64,000 nucleotides of DNA from contig JAECYW010000011.1 in assembly GCA_023014335.1 (NCBI GenBank), forward strand, positions 1,302,001 through 1,366,000. Direction: 5' to 3'. This stretch comes from Galerina marginata (lineage: Eukaryota; Basidiomycota; Agaricomycetes; Agaricales; Galerinaceae). Position 1 is the stretch's first letter; every line of letters begins with the position of its first letter. This document shows positions 1 to 13,050 of the stretch, in pieces. The notes below the pieces were generated by a model. The model ran no database searches. It saw only the letters and a program-made list of their open reading frames with translations, and was not told the DNA's origin. The position numbers and the translations under genes were made by a program.

Positions 1-1
1 A

Positions 2-1021
2 AAATCAAAACCAAAAAAGGCCAATTCTAATGCAGGCTCAACCACAACCTCAACCACTGTCAATCCCAATGCCCCCGCATCCACATCCACATCCACAGCA
101 ACGCATCGGCTGCTCACAGGCCGGTCTCTTAACGAGGCATGGACGATAGAGCCGCAAGTGGGGTATTGGAACGCGAAACTGAGGATAAGGGTGAGGGGGG
201 AGGTTATGTTGCTTGTTGTGCTGTGTGCGCTGTATGTATGTTTTTCTGCCGTTGCTTTTTCTCGATTTGAGCTTCATGATAAGGGACGTCTAACTTGTTT
301 TTTTGATAGAACGTCTTTGATTGCGATGCCGCTTGCGTTTCCTGACCCGTCTTCACCACCCTCTACCCTTAGGGAAAACGGAGACGAAGCCCAAGCCGAA
401 GACAAAGCCAAAAACGAAGAAACATCAGCCCCCCCACCCAAAAAATCCTTCCTCTCAACCCTCCTCACACCAATAACCTTCCTCCTCCGCCCCGTCCTCG
501 CAGACGAGCACGCCCGGCAGGAAGCCGAGAAGACATGGCAGTACTGGCTCGGTCAGGGCGCTGGCTTGTCCGCTATCGTCGTCTTTGCGCTGGGCCACTT
601 CGTGGGCCGCCCGAGACATGTGAGGTTGTTGGCTATCTCCCCTTCTTCCTCGGCTGCGTCGGTGAATGCGGGTAGAAGCGGCGGGTGGAGAGGAGGAGGA
701 GGAGGAGCAGAAGCAGGAAGGGCGGGAGGCACGCTCCGCGTCGTGCCTGCTTTGGGGGGAGCGATGGCTGTCCCTGTGTCCTCTACCGTTCTTGTTTCGC
801 CTTTACTCGTCGGTACGGGTAAGGGGATGAGCACTGTGACGGTACAAGGCAAAGACCGGAGCGGCGCGCGGTGGGGGCCGCGGTGGGGGTGGGGTGTGCA
901 TATGTTTAAAGACGGTGCGGTGGTGAATGGGCAGTGGGTGGCGCGGGAGGAGGTGATTGGGCTTATGGAACGGATTTGGGTGCATCGTGGGGGAGAGATT
1001 CGGGTGCGGGATGGGCGGTGA
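2..1021 (+). CDS. Membrane protein of unknown function, C-terminal part (5' end outside window)
   Basis: The frame is open from base 2, so the start lies upstream of the window. A GTATGT...GATAG intron at about 232-309 (78 nt, in frame) fits well: splicing it out leaves a continuous hydrophobic segment (MLLVVLCALTSLIAMPLAF) that reads as a transmembrane helix. A second hydrophobic stretch (GAGLSAIVVFALGHFVGR) follows after a charged, Pro-rich loop. The C-terminal domain has a Gly/Arg-rich patch and ends in a short hydrophilic tail. I do not recognise the family; a two-helix organelle membrane protein is one possibility, but nothing in the sequence decides it. Confidence 0.6.
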   Translation, partial: KSKPKKANSNAGSTTTSTTVNPNAPASTSTSTATHRLLTGRSLNEAWTIEPQVGYWNAKLRIRVRGEVMLLVVLCALYVCFSAVAFSRFELHDKGRLTCFFDRTSLIAMPLAFPDPSSPPSTLRENGDEAQAEDKAKNEETSAPPPKKSFLSTLLTPITFLLRPVLADEHARQEAEKTWQYWLGQGAGLSAIVVFALGHFVGRPRHVRLLAISPSSSAASVNAGRSGGWRGGGGGAEAGRAGGTLRVVPALGGAMAVPVSSTVLVSPLLVGTGKGMSTVTVQGKDRSGARWGPRWGWGVHMFKDGAVVNGQWVAREEVIGLMERIWVHRGGEIRVRDGR

Positions 1022-4000
1022 ATGATGGATGCTGATGTTTTTCTGTTTTTGTGGTCGTCTTTTTTTGGGTGGTTGTGTGTTGCTATACCCAATGCAAGAA
1101 TGGTGGGATTCCATGGAGAATTTTATTCGTTCTGCTGGTTTTTTTGTGTTCTTGATTTTAAGCTCTTTGCGGTACTGCCAACTCCAGCAGCAGCTGCTAC
1201 TAACTCTCATCATACTCTCTTTCTTCGATTGAGACACGTTTTTGCAGAACATAACGGAAGCTCAACAGGTACCTTCCACACCTCTCTGGACCGTCCAGCT
1301 ATTTATTTATTTAACAATCGTTGACCACAGATCCAATGTCCTAGGAACAAGATATATTTTACCCTCTCGTCGCAAGGCCTTCGTTCATGGCTCATCATTT
1401 TCTGGCTATTGGCGCCTACGTAACTCTCGCTCTCGTCAGATTCAACTCGAACAGGATGAGAATACCGATTATTTTTATCACTGCATCACCTTGTGGGCCC
1501 GTGTATACGGCACCATTCGGTTTCCCGTCGTACCCGCCATTATCATTATTATTAAGGAGAAGTGTAGCCACTGAGATTTCTCCACGGACAGGTCCTTTTA
1601 ACCGTAGGCTCAACCATCCAAACAACAACAGGAGCTTGATCAAACCACTCGTGGCTACACTCCAGATACCTTACAGTGCTTACACGAACCTGCCATTATG
1701 TGTTCAACGAGAACGGAGAGAGGGGAACACAGCTCTAATGACATCGATGATTCAGAACACCGATATCAACTAGAAGCAGTACCATCCAGTTGGAGAACTA
1801 ACTTGACAATATAGAGCGTTGGACACGGTATGTCTTTTCGGATGTCTTTTCGCCGCCAATGTCCTTCTGTTCGCGTCAAATTTCAATTAGCAGTATGGTG
1901 GGCATGGTGCAGCTTTTTTCCTGTATATTGCTTTTATTTATCGACAGCGGATGATAAGTAGGAGAACGACTCTGGCCACTTTGAAGGACGCCGTACTGAT
2001 TCAGACGTTAGCCAAACTCCCTAGCTCGTCCAGCGCGCAATTCAGCAAACGTCCTTCGAGGCTTCGACAAGGTCAATTAAAAAGTGACCGAGCTTTCCAT
2101 CCACGCTACTTACGGCGGCGTCGCCTCTAGACATATCCGCATCTAAACATCGTATCAATGATTAAACGCGCAATGTGGCGCTCGTCGACGCCGCTAATGA
2201 ACTAGCCAGTCGAGTTCTGCATTATGGAACGCCCGAAGAGCGGCTAGGTGTGTCACTGTCGATGAGAACGGGTCCCGCACTTGTGAGCCGCGTGTTGTTG
2301 ATTTTGGACTTTACATATATACGGGCCCAGTAACCCTTCACTGTTCAACCTTCAACACGCAGCAGATTAGAAACCATAATGAAATTCCCCACTTTTGCGG
2401 AGCTGAATACTTACAATTATATTCGCAGGAAAACGTTGTGTTGGGGTCGCGATTTGACGCGTCGTAGATACGCCACTTCAAGCTTCGGCTGTCTCGGTGT
2501 CGATTTTCAAACGTTCTAAGTTCAAACAGAGTGGACGACGATGGTGAATACCGGATTCGCAGTGTCCATTGTGACGCATGTCGAAGTGACTGGGGTCAAC
2601 AGTCATATGCATTACCATGATGCCAGTGCCAATTGCCGTAGAATATCCAACGGTGCGTGTACCGACACGATTCTTGAAAGGCCTTCCGTGCGTTTATTAT
2701 GCCTGAAGACAGATAGGCGCTTTTGATAGCGACGGATGTACACAAAATTTTGTTGACAGAATCCCAGTGGCATGGTGACCTCTTCTACTTCCTTGAACTT
2801 CAAGTTGTAGATGAGATTACAGCGAATCTTCAGCTGTTGTGTGGCGCAGGCGCACCTTGAGGCTGTGTCGCCTTAGGCCTCAAGGAGACGAACGTGGATG
2901 GATTGAAGTTCTTTGGGTACCCATCGGATCGCTGGGATAATTCTTGAAGAAGTTGACGAAGTGAAGATTCAGAAGGTGTTTGAAGATGTGTCGTGGCCTT
3001 CCTGAGTTTTGACGCCTATTTTTAGAATCGAATGTCGTAGTCTTGAAGGTTGTAAACCGTAAAGACTCTACAAGTTGCAGTTGAGAGAAGTCAATGCTTT
3101 TTGGCCAGTCTGACACAAGTATCTGATTTTACTGTAGTTTAACCAAAAAAAGATCCCAACGCGCACAGGAGTACATAGTTTACAACAGAGCCGATTTCGA
3201 ACTCTCTGGCCGATTGAACTCTCTGGCTGATGATCAATGATCGTTCCGAGCTCCAGATTTTTTCAGGACCAGTAAGTGTACGAGATGAGGAAAACCGCTG
3301 GCGACTGGTGCACGTTCCGATAGCCTGATAATCTGTACGGCATAGCCGTTGTCACTTGAAAGATTTGGAGTGGCAAACTCTGAAATAGATCTGATCCCGA
3401 GTAGCACAAAGATTCTACCACACCTTTTTCTATTTCACGAAGTTCTGGAAAGAAAGTGGAGGAGAAGAACTCTATTCTCGAACTTGAAAGACCTTCTGAT
3501 GACCCAGACCTCCGAGTCTTTCCATGGTGCGAGTGCAATTCAAGTCCCTTTCCGACACCAGGGCAGCGAGTGAGAGCACCACTGGCAACCAAAATACGAG
3601 GCGTGTAGTTCTAGTCAGTCTGAAGTTTTTATTCTGCCGACCTTCCTTTCAGATATCAAAGCTAAAAAACCCGAGTCCAGACGTGAGTGTATACTCGCTG
3701 TACAGTTGCGTTGATGATGCGAAGATGTTTCTAAGGCCTAGGACCTGAGCGAGTCTGGAGCCTGGGGAGGACTTCTGTCTTCTGAGCATTCTCCGAGGGC
3801 TTGGCACTATCCCAGAAGAAGGGATATCTCGTCGTCTGTACTTATTACTACTGAGAAGCGTCGACGAAGATCGATACCGGACTGAGCAGAGGCAAGATCA
3901 GAGAAGGAAGCAAATCCAAAGTCCCTTCGTAGCATCGATTTTCCCGGTCCACGGTGGTTCACAAGTGGTCTCCAGAATTACCAAGACTTTCCAGGGTTAA

Positions 4001-4504
4001 AGGTTGCAATTTTGAACCTGAACTTTAAGCGCGAACGAAACCTACAAGCGTCAATTTAAACGCGTCATCGGTCAGGATTTTCAGGGTCAGCCATGCAGGG
4101 GTTGTTGTAGGGAAGGGTTTCACTCGATCAATCGACGGCTAAGATGGGAAGTGTGGCGCACAGGGTACAAGCGGATATTCGAATATGGGGTATCCGCATG
4201 GTATCACCGAGTCGAGTATTGGTATTGGTTTTACGAGTGAGTTGGTATTGATGCAGGGGAAACAACGGGGTTCGAGAGGAATTGTCAGGGTGAATATGCA
4301 GATACTTCACTTAATGCAGACAGTGAAAGAGGGAATGATTGATATACTTACAGAACGCACGAAATCACGTATATGACGAAACACGACGATGAGCACTAGA
4401 GTCCGAATTATGATTCGCTCAAACCTTGCTTGTCTGATAACGTCAGTTTTGACTCGGAGTATGCCCTTTGGGGTGAACACATCGATATCAGCATCTATAG
4501 CGAC
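1022..4504. other. Gene-poor stretch
   Basis: Only short overlapping open frames (110 codons or fewer) occur, none with recognisable motifs or a convincing splice pattern. No clear repeat or mobile-element end was seen. Fragments of an old element cannot be excluded. Confidence 0.5.
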
Positions 4505-4723
4505 TCATCGTGGCGAGTCGAGTGTTTCATCGCCTTCCAGCTTTCATCTCGAGTGTTTAGTTGTCGTAAGTAATTTGCTTACACTTGCGCTTGAACTTAC
4601 GATACCACCACCAATAAAACCTCCTTGGGGCTCGTGCGCTCGTACGGCAGCTATATCTGTGTGATTAGGTGCCTGGTATACGTACTTATGAAAGGCTGGC
4701 AGGCTGGGTTTCGGGTTTGTCAT
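4505..4723 (-). CDS. Candidate small two-exon protein, 52 residues
   Basis: An ATG at 4723 opens a frame of 41 codons to 4601 with a Gly-rich end (GGFIGGGI). It is followed by a canonical GTAAGT donor, a 60-nt intron (4600-4541, ending AAAG) and a short second exon ending in TGA at 4505. The junction is in phase and the intron length is the usual one for this genome. The predicted product is hydrophilic and has no signal peptide. I do not recognise it. Small size makes a chance open frame possible. Confidence 0.35.
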
Positions 4724-6429
4724 ACGAGTTGGTGAAGTGGACCTTGAATGGCTAGGCAGTTAGAGCGCCTTTTGTTCGAGTTGGTGGAGGAAGCTGGAGG
4801 GAGGATGGACGACCGGTGAAGGATCAATAGCAGATAAGATGGGCGATCAGGACTGGGGGTAAGCGTTCGCTGGATCAAATTAACGGAACGTCAATCCTAG
4901 GCACATTGCTAGTGCAGTGGCAAGAGTAATTACACAACTTGCGGATTACAGTGCCCAGTGGGACGTTGGTGGAGAGGGCATCGTGTCAAGATAACAGAAT
5001 GAACGAGGATGAGTAATGAGAGTAATCTAGGCGGGGATTGAGTGGTCGAGCACTGTCTGAAGCGACTCGGTGTCGGACTGGACTCGGAGGTGGTGGGGGT
5101 AGGTGCGTTAATGAAAGAGGATTGGGAGGGATTGGGGTGCAAATCCTGTATTCGTCGTCCGTTGACGATAAGATAGGGGAAATGGCATGACGCAAGGAAG
5201 CGACAGAAGAACCTCGATAAATATTAATACAGGGGCGTCCACTGGTCAGCAGTCAGCAGTCCACTGTTTGGAAAGATTTTTGGGGTTCTGGTGACTTTTG
5301 AACGACGAATGAGGACTGGCCTTGGATGTCGGAACTTCTTCCAATCGCGAACGATGAAATGTTGAGAAGCATCATTCGTCCATTTCCCCTACCGCATGTT
5401 TGTGCGCCGGTGGTGTTTGATAGTCGAATTAAATCATCAGTGTAAATGGGGTCCGGGGCATTGGGCGGGATGATTCTGTCGAAGGGGATTGGATAGTAGG
5501 TAAGCACTTTGGCAAGTGATAGAGGCTGGCAGAGCAAGCAGGAGCATGCCAGTAGACCGTTGCCGTGGTTTCGAGCTCGTGCATGTGTAGTACTTGTAAC
5601 TCGTCAAGGTGTTCCTGTCTTGATGCTCGATGTTTATGCCGCAGCTTGTAGCCACCTGTCAGCACCGTGTCATGTATACAGAACTTGGTCATTGGCGACT
5701 GACATGTCGGGTGTTTGCAGGTGTGGGAAAGCGACCTCGTAGGTATATTTTTAGATTTGGTCAGGATATTTAATTTTGGTCTTGCTAGGGACTGCAATCA
5801 GAGTCGGCGGATCGAGGGATGCTGATGCGCATAGTACTGGTAGCTCGGTGCTAGAAATTAGAAGGCGGTATATAGGACGGTCATACTGACAGAAGTAGAC
5901 TAGTGCATTGGACAATTTGGACCCGGAATGTACCTCCCGAGTGGGATATTATGTTGAGCTTTATGGTGGACCGAAATCGACGTAGACATGAGTGGCGGCG
6001 GATTGGGAGCAGAGCGTATTTTTGGCAGACACGGTGATGATAATAGTAGCCATTCTGTTTTATGATCACTATTTTCTCCTCCGAGTGTTGCTTACTACGC
6101 TATGATTTTGACATAGAGCGCTGCGCTGAGTGCGGGGTTGAACGCGGTGTTTTCTTGTGATTTTGTGAGCAAGTAGTACGCAAAAAATAGTCTCTACATT
6201 CAAGGCTGGGTCTGGAAAGGGGCCAGTTCACAGAATATGAAAGAAGCACAGCGACCCGCGGGGGTACAGTCTAGGCGGAACGGGTGATCTGCGCCGGAGG
6301 AGTGATGTCCAGATAAGACTCAGCTCCTACCCGATTCGGACATGGGCAGCGCTCTAATATCCTCGGAGTCCTTATTTTATAACTAATGGCAATAATAGGC
6401 CCTCTTTGCGTCTCTCTCCCTCTTCCTCC
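4724..6429. other. Intergenic stretch
   Basis: No gene recognised. The minus strand has TATA-like AT-rich sequence near 5218-5230 and several short Pro/Ser-rich frames (5195-4930, 5797-5429), but none shows a family signature. The last 60 bases before 6430 are a pyrimidine-rich leader typical of basidiomycete 5' UTRs. Confidence 0.5.
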
Positions 6430-9400
6430 ATGTCCGCTCCCCCTCCCACCACCGCCGCCGCCGCCACCTCCGTTGTCGAGTCCACCATTGCCCCCGCCCT
6501 CTTTCTTCTCGTCCCGCTCTTCACCCTTGCCCTCGTCGTTCTCGCGCTCTCGCACAGGCCACAGCTAGGGAACACACACGGAGATGCGCGCCCTCAGGCG
6601 AGAGTGGCTTATGCATTTATTGGGGCACTAGCAGTTCTGAGCACACTCGCGGGAGCACTACCATTGACGCTGAGCCATTCAGAGACACTTCAACAAGCCG
6701 AGGCTGTCATGCAAGCTTTCCTTTGCTTTCTCTGTGAGTATGAGTGAATATATGCGCGGTTTCCAAGCCCAGCTAACTTTAATTCTATCTAGTGGGCGTC
6801 CCCGCGCTGCATGTCGCGTCTGCATACGCAACACACAGCGCAAACAGGCACAGGCTGCTCGGAACGCTTCACTTCGGTCTTCTTGCGATGGCGCTATCAG
6901 GCGGTACGCACCACTCTGTCCTAAAAAGTCATTAAACGGCGCTTAATTAAACCCCCATCGGCGCAATTCTAATTTATCACTTATCACTTCACCTGCCTTC
7001 AAATGGAACCCATCACGCATCCGTATCCCGATCTCGGTCCATCGCACCCATGTGCTCTGCCATAATTGCACGCGCATATAGCCACCCTCCTCGCGCTCCT
7101 CGCTCCCTTCCTGCCCTCTTCTTCCACCCCGCAATACCTCCCCCCTGCCCTTTTTCTCGTTTATTCTGCCCTTGCTCTCCCCAGGATTGCACTCACACTT
7201 TTCCGTTTTCTGCATCCTTCATCTTCGACTTCTTCAACTTCGGCGTCGTCATCGACTTCGTTTTTCCTCCGATCACGAGCAAGGCCCAGAAGACCGATAA
7301 CGATCCACGTGGAGACGCACCGTACCTCCATACCGCTCAGTTTACCATCTCCTGCATCCTCTGCTGCCTCATTCCCGCTGTCCGACGCCCACCACGACGG
7401 CACAGAGGCCAACAGAAACGGAGAACAGCCCATCGAGTTGGAAATAACCCTCCCGAAGCGGAAAGACAGTCGGAGCCGTCTTAACCAAGATCAAGACCGG
7501 TACCTATATCAGGATCAAGGCGAGAAGCACCAGCCAGAAAAGCAGAAAGCCGCCCAGGATAACGAAAACGAGAAGCACCAGACAAAACACGAAAAGAACA
7601 CCAGCCTCGATTCCTCCACATCCACAGTCACAGCAGTCGACCACGCAAACGTGATCGCGCGATACCACCGCTCGCTCAGTCCCCCGCTCATATCCCTCAC
7701 CACCCCACCTCGCGCGGCCTATACTTCAGCGGTAACCCCGCCTCCATTTTCCTCCAGTTATCCTCGGGTCGAGGAGCACTTGTACCGCTTTCCACACACA
7801 CACGAACCTGGTGCAGGTTCTAACGAGAACGAAGACACCGGCCACGACACCGACAGCCCCAATCGAAGCCTGCGTGAACAGTTGCTCAAGAGTCGCTCGA
7901 GAAGCTTGCTGGTGTTCTTGTGTGCTGCCCAACTCACGCTGCTCGTAGGATACGCGTGTGCACTTGGCGCTGATTTGTCCGTGAGGTGGGTGTACCGTGA
8001 TTCTTTACTATTTGCATTGCTGTTGTTGTCGGGGTGGTTGGCGCCCTGAATTTCTCGATGTGAAATGTGGATCTGATTATCACCTGGCTTCTCGCAGCTC
8101 TGCTTCAAATAATACGACTTCGGCTTCGACAACTTCGACGTCGACGTTGACACCAAATTCTGGTTCCGCAAGTGCCAGTTTCAGAATCCGTCCAGGCAGC
8201 GTGTACAGTCCTTGCGGTGACAGGAACGATGTCGGCTTATCTTCGTACGTCACTTCATTTCGTTCGTTGCTATATCTGTCCCTGCGTTCCGCTCGTCCAC
8301 CAGCCCTGTCTTTCGTGCCATAACGTGTCGCTTCCAATGCTCACAAACACCATTTCTTTCCCCACAGTTCATGCATACAACACCCATCTCTCGTCTTCGC
8401 GCCAACACCAACAACACCAACCTCAACAACGCAGCCGTACCCCCGCACAACAAATAATCGACCTTAGCCGCGCCAGACCTGGCGCACCAAATCTCCCTTC
8501 CATGTCCTACAACACACCCACTTCAGCGCCTTCCTCCGCATATTCGCGTTCGCACAGTCACGGTAACACTACGCCCGCACCCGGTCTCGGACCCGTGCAG
8601 ACCATCGACATCAGCGCGGCCAATTCCAGCGGCGGACCCAAACCGGTAGTCATTCCAGCTCGCGCCGCCTCCTCCTCCGCGGATGCGAAGGAAACGGTTG
8701 GACGCTCTCAGCGTGTCCGGGCCTGGCTCGAACGACGGCTCACAGAGCAGCTCGAGCCCTACGCGCTCAAACGAAGAGCAACAGGCGAGTATGGGTTATA
8801 TGGCGCATGATGTGTCGTATACCTATCCGTATTCGCATGGGCCTTCGAATTCGACGCAGGAGAATGGGCAGCCAAGCTACCAGCACGAACAGCAGCAGCA
8901 GCAAAACCAGTACCAGCCCTATCCCCCACCTCCCTTGCCGAAGCGAGGGCCAGTTGTGTTGACGTACGTCCCGCCGAAGAAGTACGGCGAGACTCAGAGT
9001 TCGCTGTTGGAGGTTACGGAGACGGAAGGCGAAGCCGACGTGAATGGGCACGATCTATATCTCGAGGACCTGGAAGTAGACGAAGAAGAGTTGGGTATGG
9101 ATATGGAGGATATCGACGGCGACCTGAACCTGGGCGATGAGATGGCCAAGGCGCTTTCGCGGTCTAGCTCGATGGCTACTACGATGTCGAATCTGAGCAT
9201 AGGCGGGCGAACGAAAAGGCGAACGAGCACGCGCAAGTCGAAAGCCATTCACCAAGTGGTTGCGAGCAAGCCTAATCCCAACAAGCCCAAACCAAAGTCA
9301 AAGAGAAAAGAGGAAGACCCGGCGACGTATATCCGCAAACGCGGGTCTGTTCCTATCGCGTCGCGCTCGAAGAGGTTGTTTGGTTGGGAATTTGCGTGGG

Positions 9401-12035
9401 ACCCATTACCTTCTGGGCGGCGGCCCAGGCCAAGGAAAGAGAGCGAGAGAGGGAGCGAGAGCTTAGAGAGGCGGAGGTCCAGGAGTCGAGTTTCATGGAT
9501 TTGAGGGGTGCTACGACCACAGTTACGTCGACTGGCGACAGGCGACGACGACGACGACGAAGAGGAAGCTGAAGAGGTACTCGACACCATGGTGGCCCCA
9601 TGGCGGCGGGCAAGTCGCCGTTGAGCAGGGACGCGGCGAAGCTCGAGAAGCTAGAGGACATCTTTGGGGTGACCAGCGTCGATTCTGCGACGACTGCTGG
9701 TGGTGCGAAGAAGCTGAAGAAGAGGTCCAAGTCGGCGTCCAGGCCTGATTCGACGGAAAACACCATGCCAGTCCCTCAACCATTTCCTGCCCAGCTTTCC
9801 CATTCACATTCGCATTCTACGGGCTTGCCCATACCCGTGGCTGGATCGCCTCCTGCATCAGGCAGTGGCAGTGGCTCCGGTTCTGGTTCTGCTGGTCCTA
9901 GCGCTGGCTCGTTCAACCTCGGTCGTGGGTTCGGCATCGGGCATCGGACGATGAAATCTTCGTCTTCGTCTGGCAAGACGTCGCGGCCTGGGACGGCGGA
10001 GAGCAAGAATAGCTACAACCAGGGCATGCACGGGAATGGGAGCAAAGTCAGCCTCGGCAGCGTGTCGAGCATGCGGAGAGGCGGGCTGCAGCTGAAGAAG
10101 AGCTTCAAGATGGGTGTGGGGACGGACGCTGGGGCCGGGACTGACGCTTGCCTCTGCGAGTGTGGGCGGCGGTGTTGGGCTTGGGCGAGATGAAAGGATC
10201 GAGAAAGGTTAGGGCCTGGGAGAAGAGGTTGGAGGAGGAGGCAGAGGAGACATCAGCACGGCGTTCGGACGAGCGGGACGGTGAGGCGAGTATTTATGCT
10301 CCTACTATGGACGATGACGATGTCGACGGCGAGATTCGATCGCTTGCGGCTGCGAGGCTCGTTTCCGCCTCTATCGCGCGTGCTACGCCTGCTGCGACGA
10401 TCCTGACTGCACCGTCTGCGGGTGTGACGACCCCACCACCAACCGCCTTTCCGACCAAGTTCCAGACCTCGCCTGTTACCATTACCTATCCGGCATTGAG
10501 TTCGAGCTCGAATTCGAACTCGAACGCGGGTACGCGGCCGACTCTCCCTGCGATTATAACTTCTCCAATTCCTATTCCAGTCCCAAACTCGCCAGTAAAC
10601 TCTGCTCAGCATCCAGTTTTCAGCACCTGGATTGCCCACTGCGAGGACACACCTGTCACCTACAAGCACCAACCAGCCTCATACGAGTGGAAGCACATGG
10701 AGACCGCATCCGTTCGCAGACCCTGTTGAGTCGCCTGCACGAACAACAAGGACGGGGCCTACGCCGATGGGACAGGGCAGTTTGAGTTCAAGTCCGGAGG
10801 ATGACGTTGTGCAGCTCGAGCGCGAGATGGAGGAAATCCGGTCGCGAGGAAAGGGAGTAGATGGACAGGATGCATTAGATTCGCCGAGTGCCCCGTTCAA
10901 GGAGTTGGCTGCGTTTGCGGGTGTCCCGATTACACCTGTGTCTGCAGTCTGCATTCTTCCGGAGTGTCCTATAGCCACGCCATCGATCAGCGCGAAGCAT
11001 GTCGCCGAGTGTGACGAGCATGTTCGCATTGGCTCAGGCTCAGGCGCAGACCGTCGCCCCACCGCCGCTACCAATGCTCATCACGCAGAACTTGGCATCC
11101 CAGAAGGCTAAAGGAAAGATATCGGCAGGGCATCAGAAACGTCCGCCCCTCTCTGCCCCACCTGCACCGACGTCAAACTGGGGCCCACAACACTCGCCTG
11201 TTGGTAATGGGGGCAGTTCGACGGGTGGATTTCCGTATAAATTCCCTATGATCTTTCCCCACTCAGTTTACTGGGGGGTCGCCGCCTCGATCAAGCGCGT
11301 ACATGAACCAGCCGCCACAGCAGTCAAACTCGACTCCCTGGGACACCCGTCCAAAGGGACAGTCGACGCTGCGCCTGTCGGCGATGACGATGGGCACGGT
11401 GCGGAATGCCTTTGCTGGCGTCGGTGCGAGGATGAGCAACGCGACGATGCGGATGAGTGTGAATGGAAATGGGGTCGTTAGGTAGCGGCTTGGGGAAACT
11501 TGGCAGCGGTAATGCGTTTGGAGAGATGATTACGGAGGATGGCGATGGCGACTTTATGGACTTGCGCGACCCGTTTGCATCTCCGCCGCCGGCTTCCAAG
11601 ATCACCACCTCCTTGGGTAATGCCGGCGACGATGTCTTCATGATCGACGCGGCTTCAGGGAGGCGGACTGAGGGCGGAAATGTGGTTGGTGGTGGCGCCG
11701 GTGCCGCTGGTGTTAGGAGGAGGATGAGTACGTGGGGAAAGCTACCGATGCCTGCTCGTTCGTTCTCGCCTGTGCCTAGTGCTGGAAGCTCGACGACTGC
11801 TGGGCCGAAGAAGAACCTCAATGCTGTTGTTCGTGCGGTGCGGATAGTGGGCAAGCCTTCTGCACATAGAAAGCACAAGAAGAGGTCAAGGAAGTCGGCG
11901 ACATTACCGAACATGACCACTGCGCTGGGTGCTATGAATATGAAGGAGGATGCCGACTTTGGCATTGAGGAGGCGCTGCTTTCGCAACGACTCCTAAGTC
12001 GGCTTGACAAGGATGGCTGGGAGAGTCGCGCTTGA
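6430..12035 (+). CDS. Polytopic membrane protein with long Ser/Pro/Gly-rich cytoplasmic tail; frame changes in the tail
   Basis: Exon 1 (6430-6733), exon 2 (6793-6903) and exon 3 (from 7082) join in phase at GT-AG sites. They give at least seven hydrophobic helices, e.g. ALFLLVPLFTLALVVLAL, VAYAFIGALAVLSTLAGAL and SLLVFLCAAQLTLLVGYACA. A further helix (VQAACTVLAVTGTMSAYL, near 8195-8245) is joined to 8368 onward by a GTACGT...CCACAG intron. Helices 6 and 7 are separated by a long charged loop. From about 8.7 kb the coding signal continues as acidic, Ser-rich and basic low-complexity sequence to a TGA at 12035, but it moves between frames near 8790, 9466, 9540-9600, 10190, 10730, 11090, 11330 and 11470. 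Few of these places have a credible intron. One gene with indels is the simplest reading; two genes remain possible. The family is not recognised; the topology is receptor-like or transporter-like. Confidence 0.5.
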
Positions 12036-13050
12036 GTTCTCGATCGAATTGCTTGCTTGTCGTGGATTTCCAAGATCAAGAGGAGGAAGAAGTTTTTATT
12101 GATATTATTTTTATATTTTTGGGTGAGTCGATTTTTTACATGTTGGTTTTCGCCAAGTTTCATGTTGCTGATTCCTGGATGTGTTTTCTTTTGGTCAGAA
12201 TAATGCCTTGCAAAAATCGCAGAATTTGATACACACACACCCACGTTCTTTTTATTCCCCGGCATGAAGCAATCGAAATCGTCCACGCTCCTTAACTATA
12301 CAACACATGCATAATCCCATCCTTCAACCATCCTGTTCGACCCGTTCCGTAGCTGCATCCGTTTTATTATCGTCATCGACCCTTCGGGCCTTTAATGCGC
12401 AGTCTTCGCAAGACCGCGCTGTCTTGTCTTTCTTGGTGGAACCGTTGACCTTGTCGATCCGCGCTAGTCATTCCTTGCGACATGTAACGCGGCGTCGGGT
12501 ACAAACAGATTCTCAACACGAGGAAAAGGAGGAGGTGCTTGAAGAAGAGAAAGAGAGAACTAATCGTCGCAATGAACAAGTGTATAATTAGCATTTTATC
12601 CAGAGCAATAATCGGCTTGGTGTTTTCTTTTTAGCTTACCTGTTTGTCTATTTCCTTGCATATTTGCCTCCATTTCCAGACGGCGTGTCTATAGGTACGC
12701 CATATGCTTTCGTCTTGTTGTACTGTAGTTACCTTCGAAATAAATTGAATTATAACTTGAAGAAGATATGTAATTGGGATCCTTCGTTGGAATTAGCCAG
12801 TGTCGAGTATATGGCGATTGGAAGGCTAAGCTGCTGAACATTTGTATGTTCTAGGCAAATCATCTTGAATGAAAATGGAGATCGCAAGAAGAAAACGGTC
12901 AGAGTTGAAAGGGATCCGGACTTGTGAGTATCAATTCCCACGTCGTCATGATTACTTATCACCACGATCACTTCACGCTCTCAGTGCCTCGGTGAGCCGG
13001 CATTGTTGATGAAGACGCGTAAGTACTAGTAGGGTGCATTGACTGCAATC
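12036..13050. other. Intergenic stretch
   Basis: AT-richer than the flanking coding DNA. Short frames at 12307-12591 (+) and 12373-12594 (-) overlap each other and carry no recognisable motif. The first 200 bases are a plausible 3' UTR of the upstream gene. The last part holds the promoter of the STAND gene. Confidence 0.5.

Noticed and set aside
3263..3592. 109-codon minus-strand frame in the gene-poor left part
   Set aside because: No family features, no flanking exons with consistent phase, overlapping plus frames of similar length.
9340..9572. A separate Arg/Glu-repeat peptide on plus
   Set aside because: Simple-sequence frame inside the tail of the membrane-protein gene; an alternative frame there gives an acidic stretch that fits the surrounding protein better.
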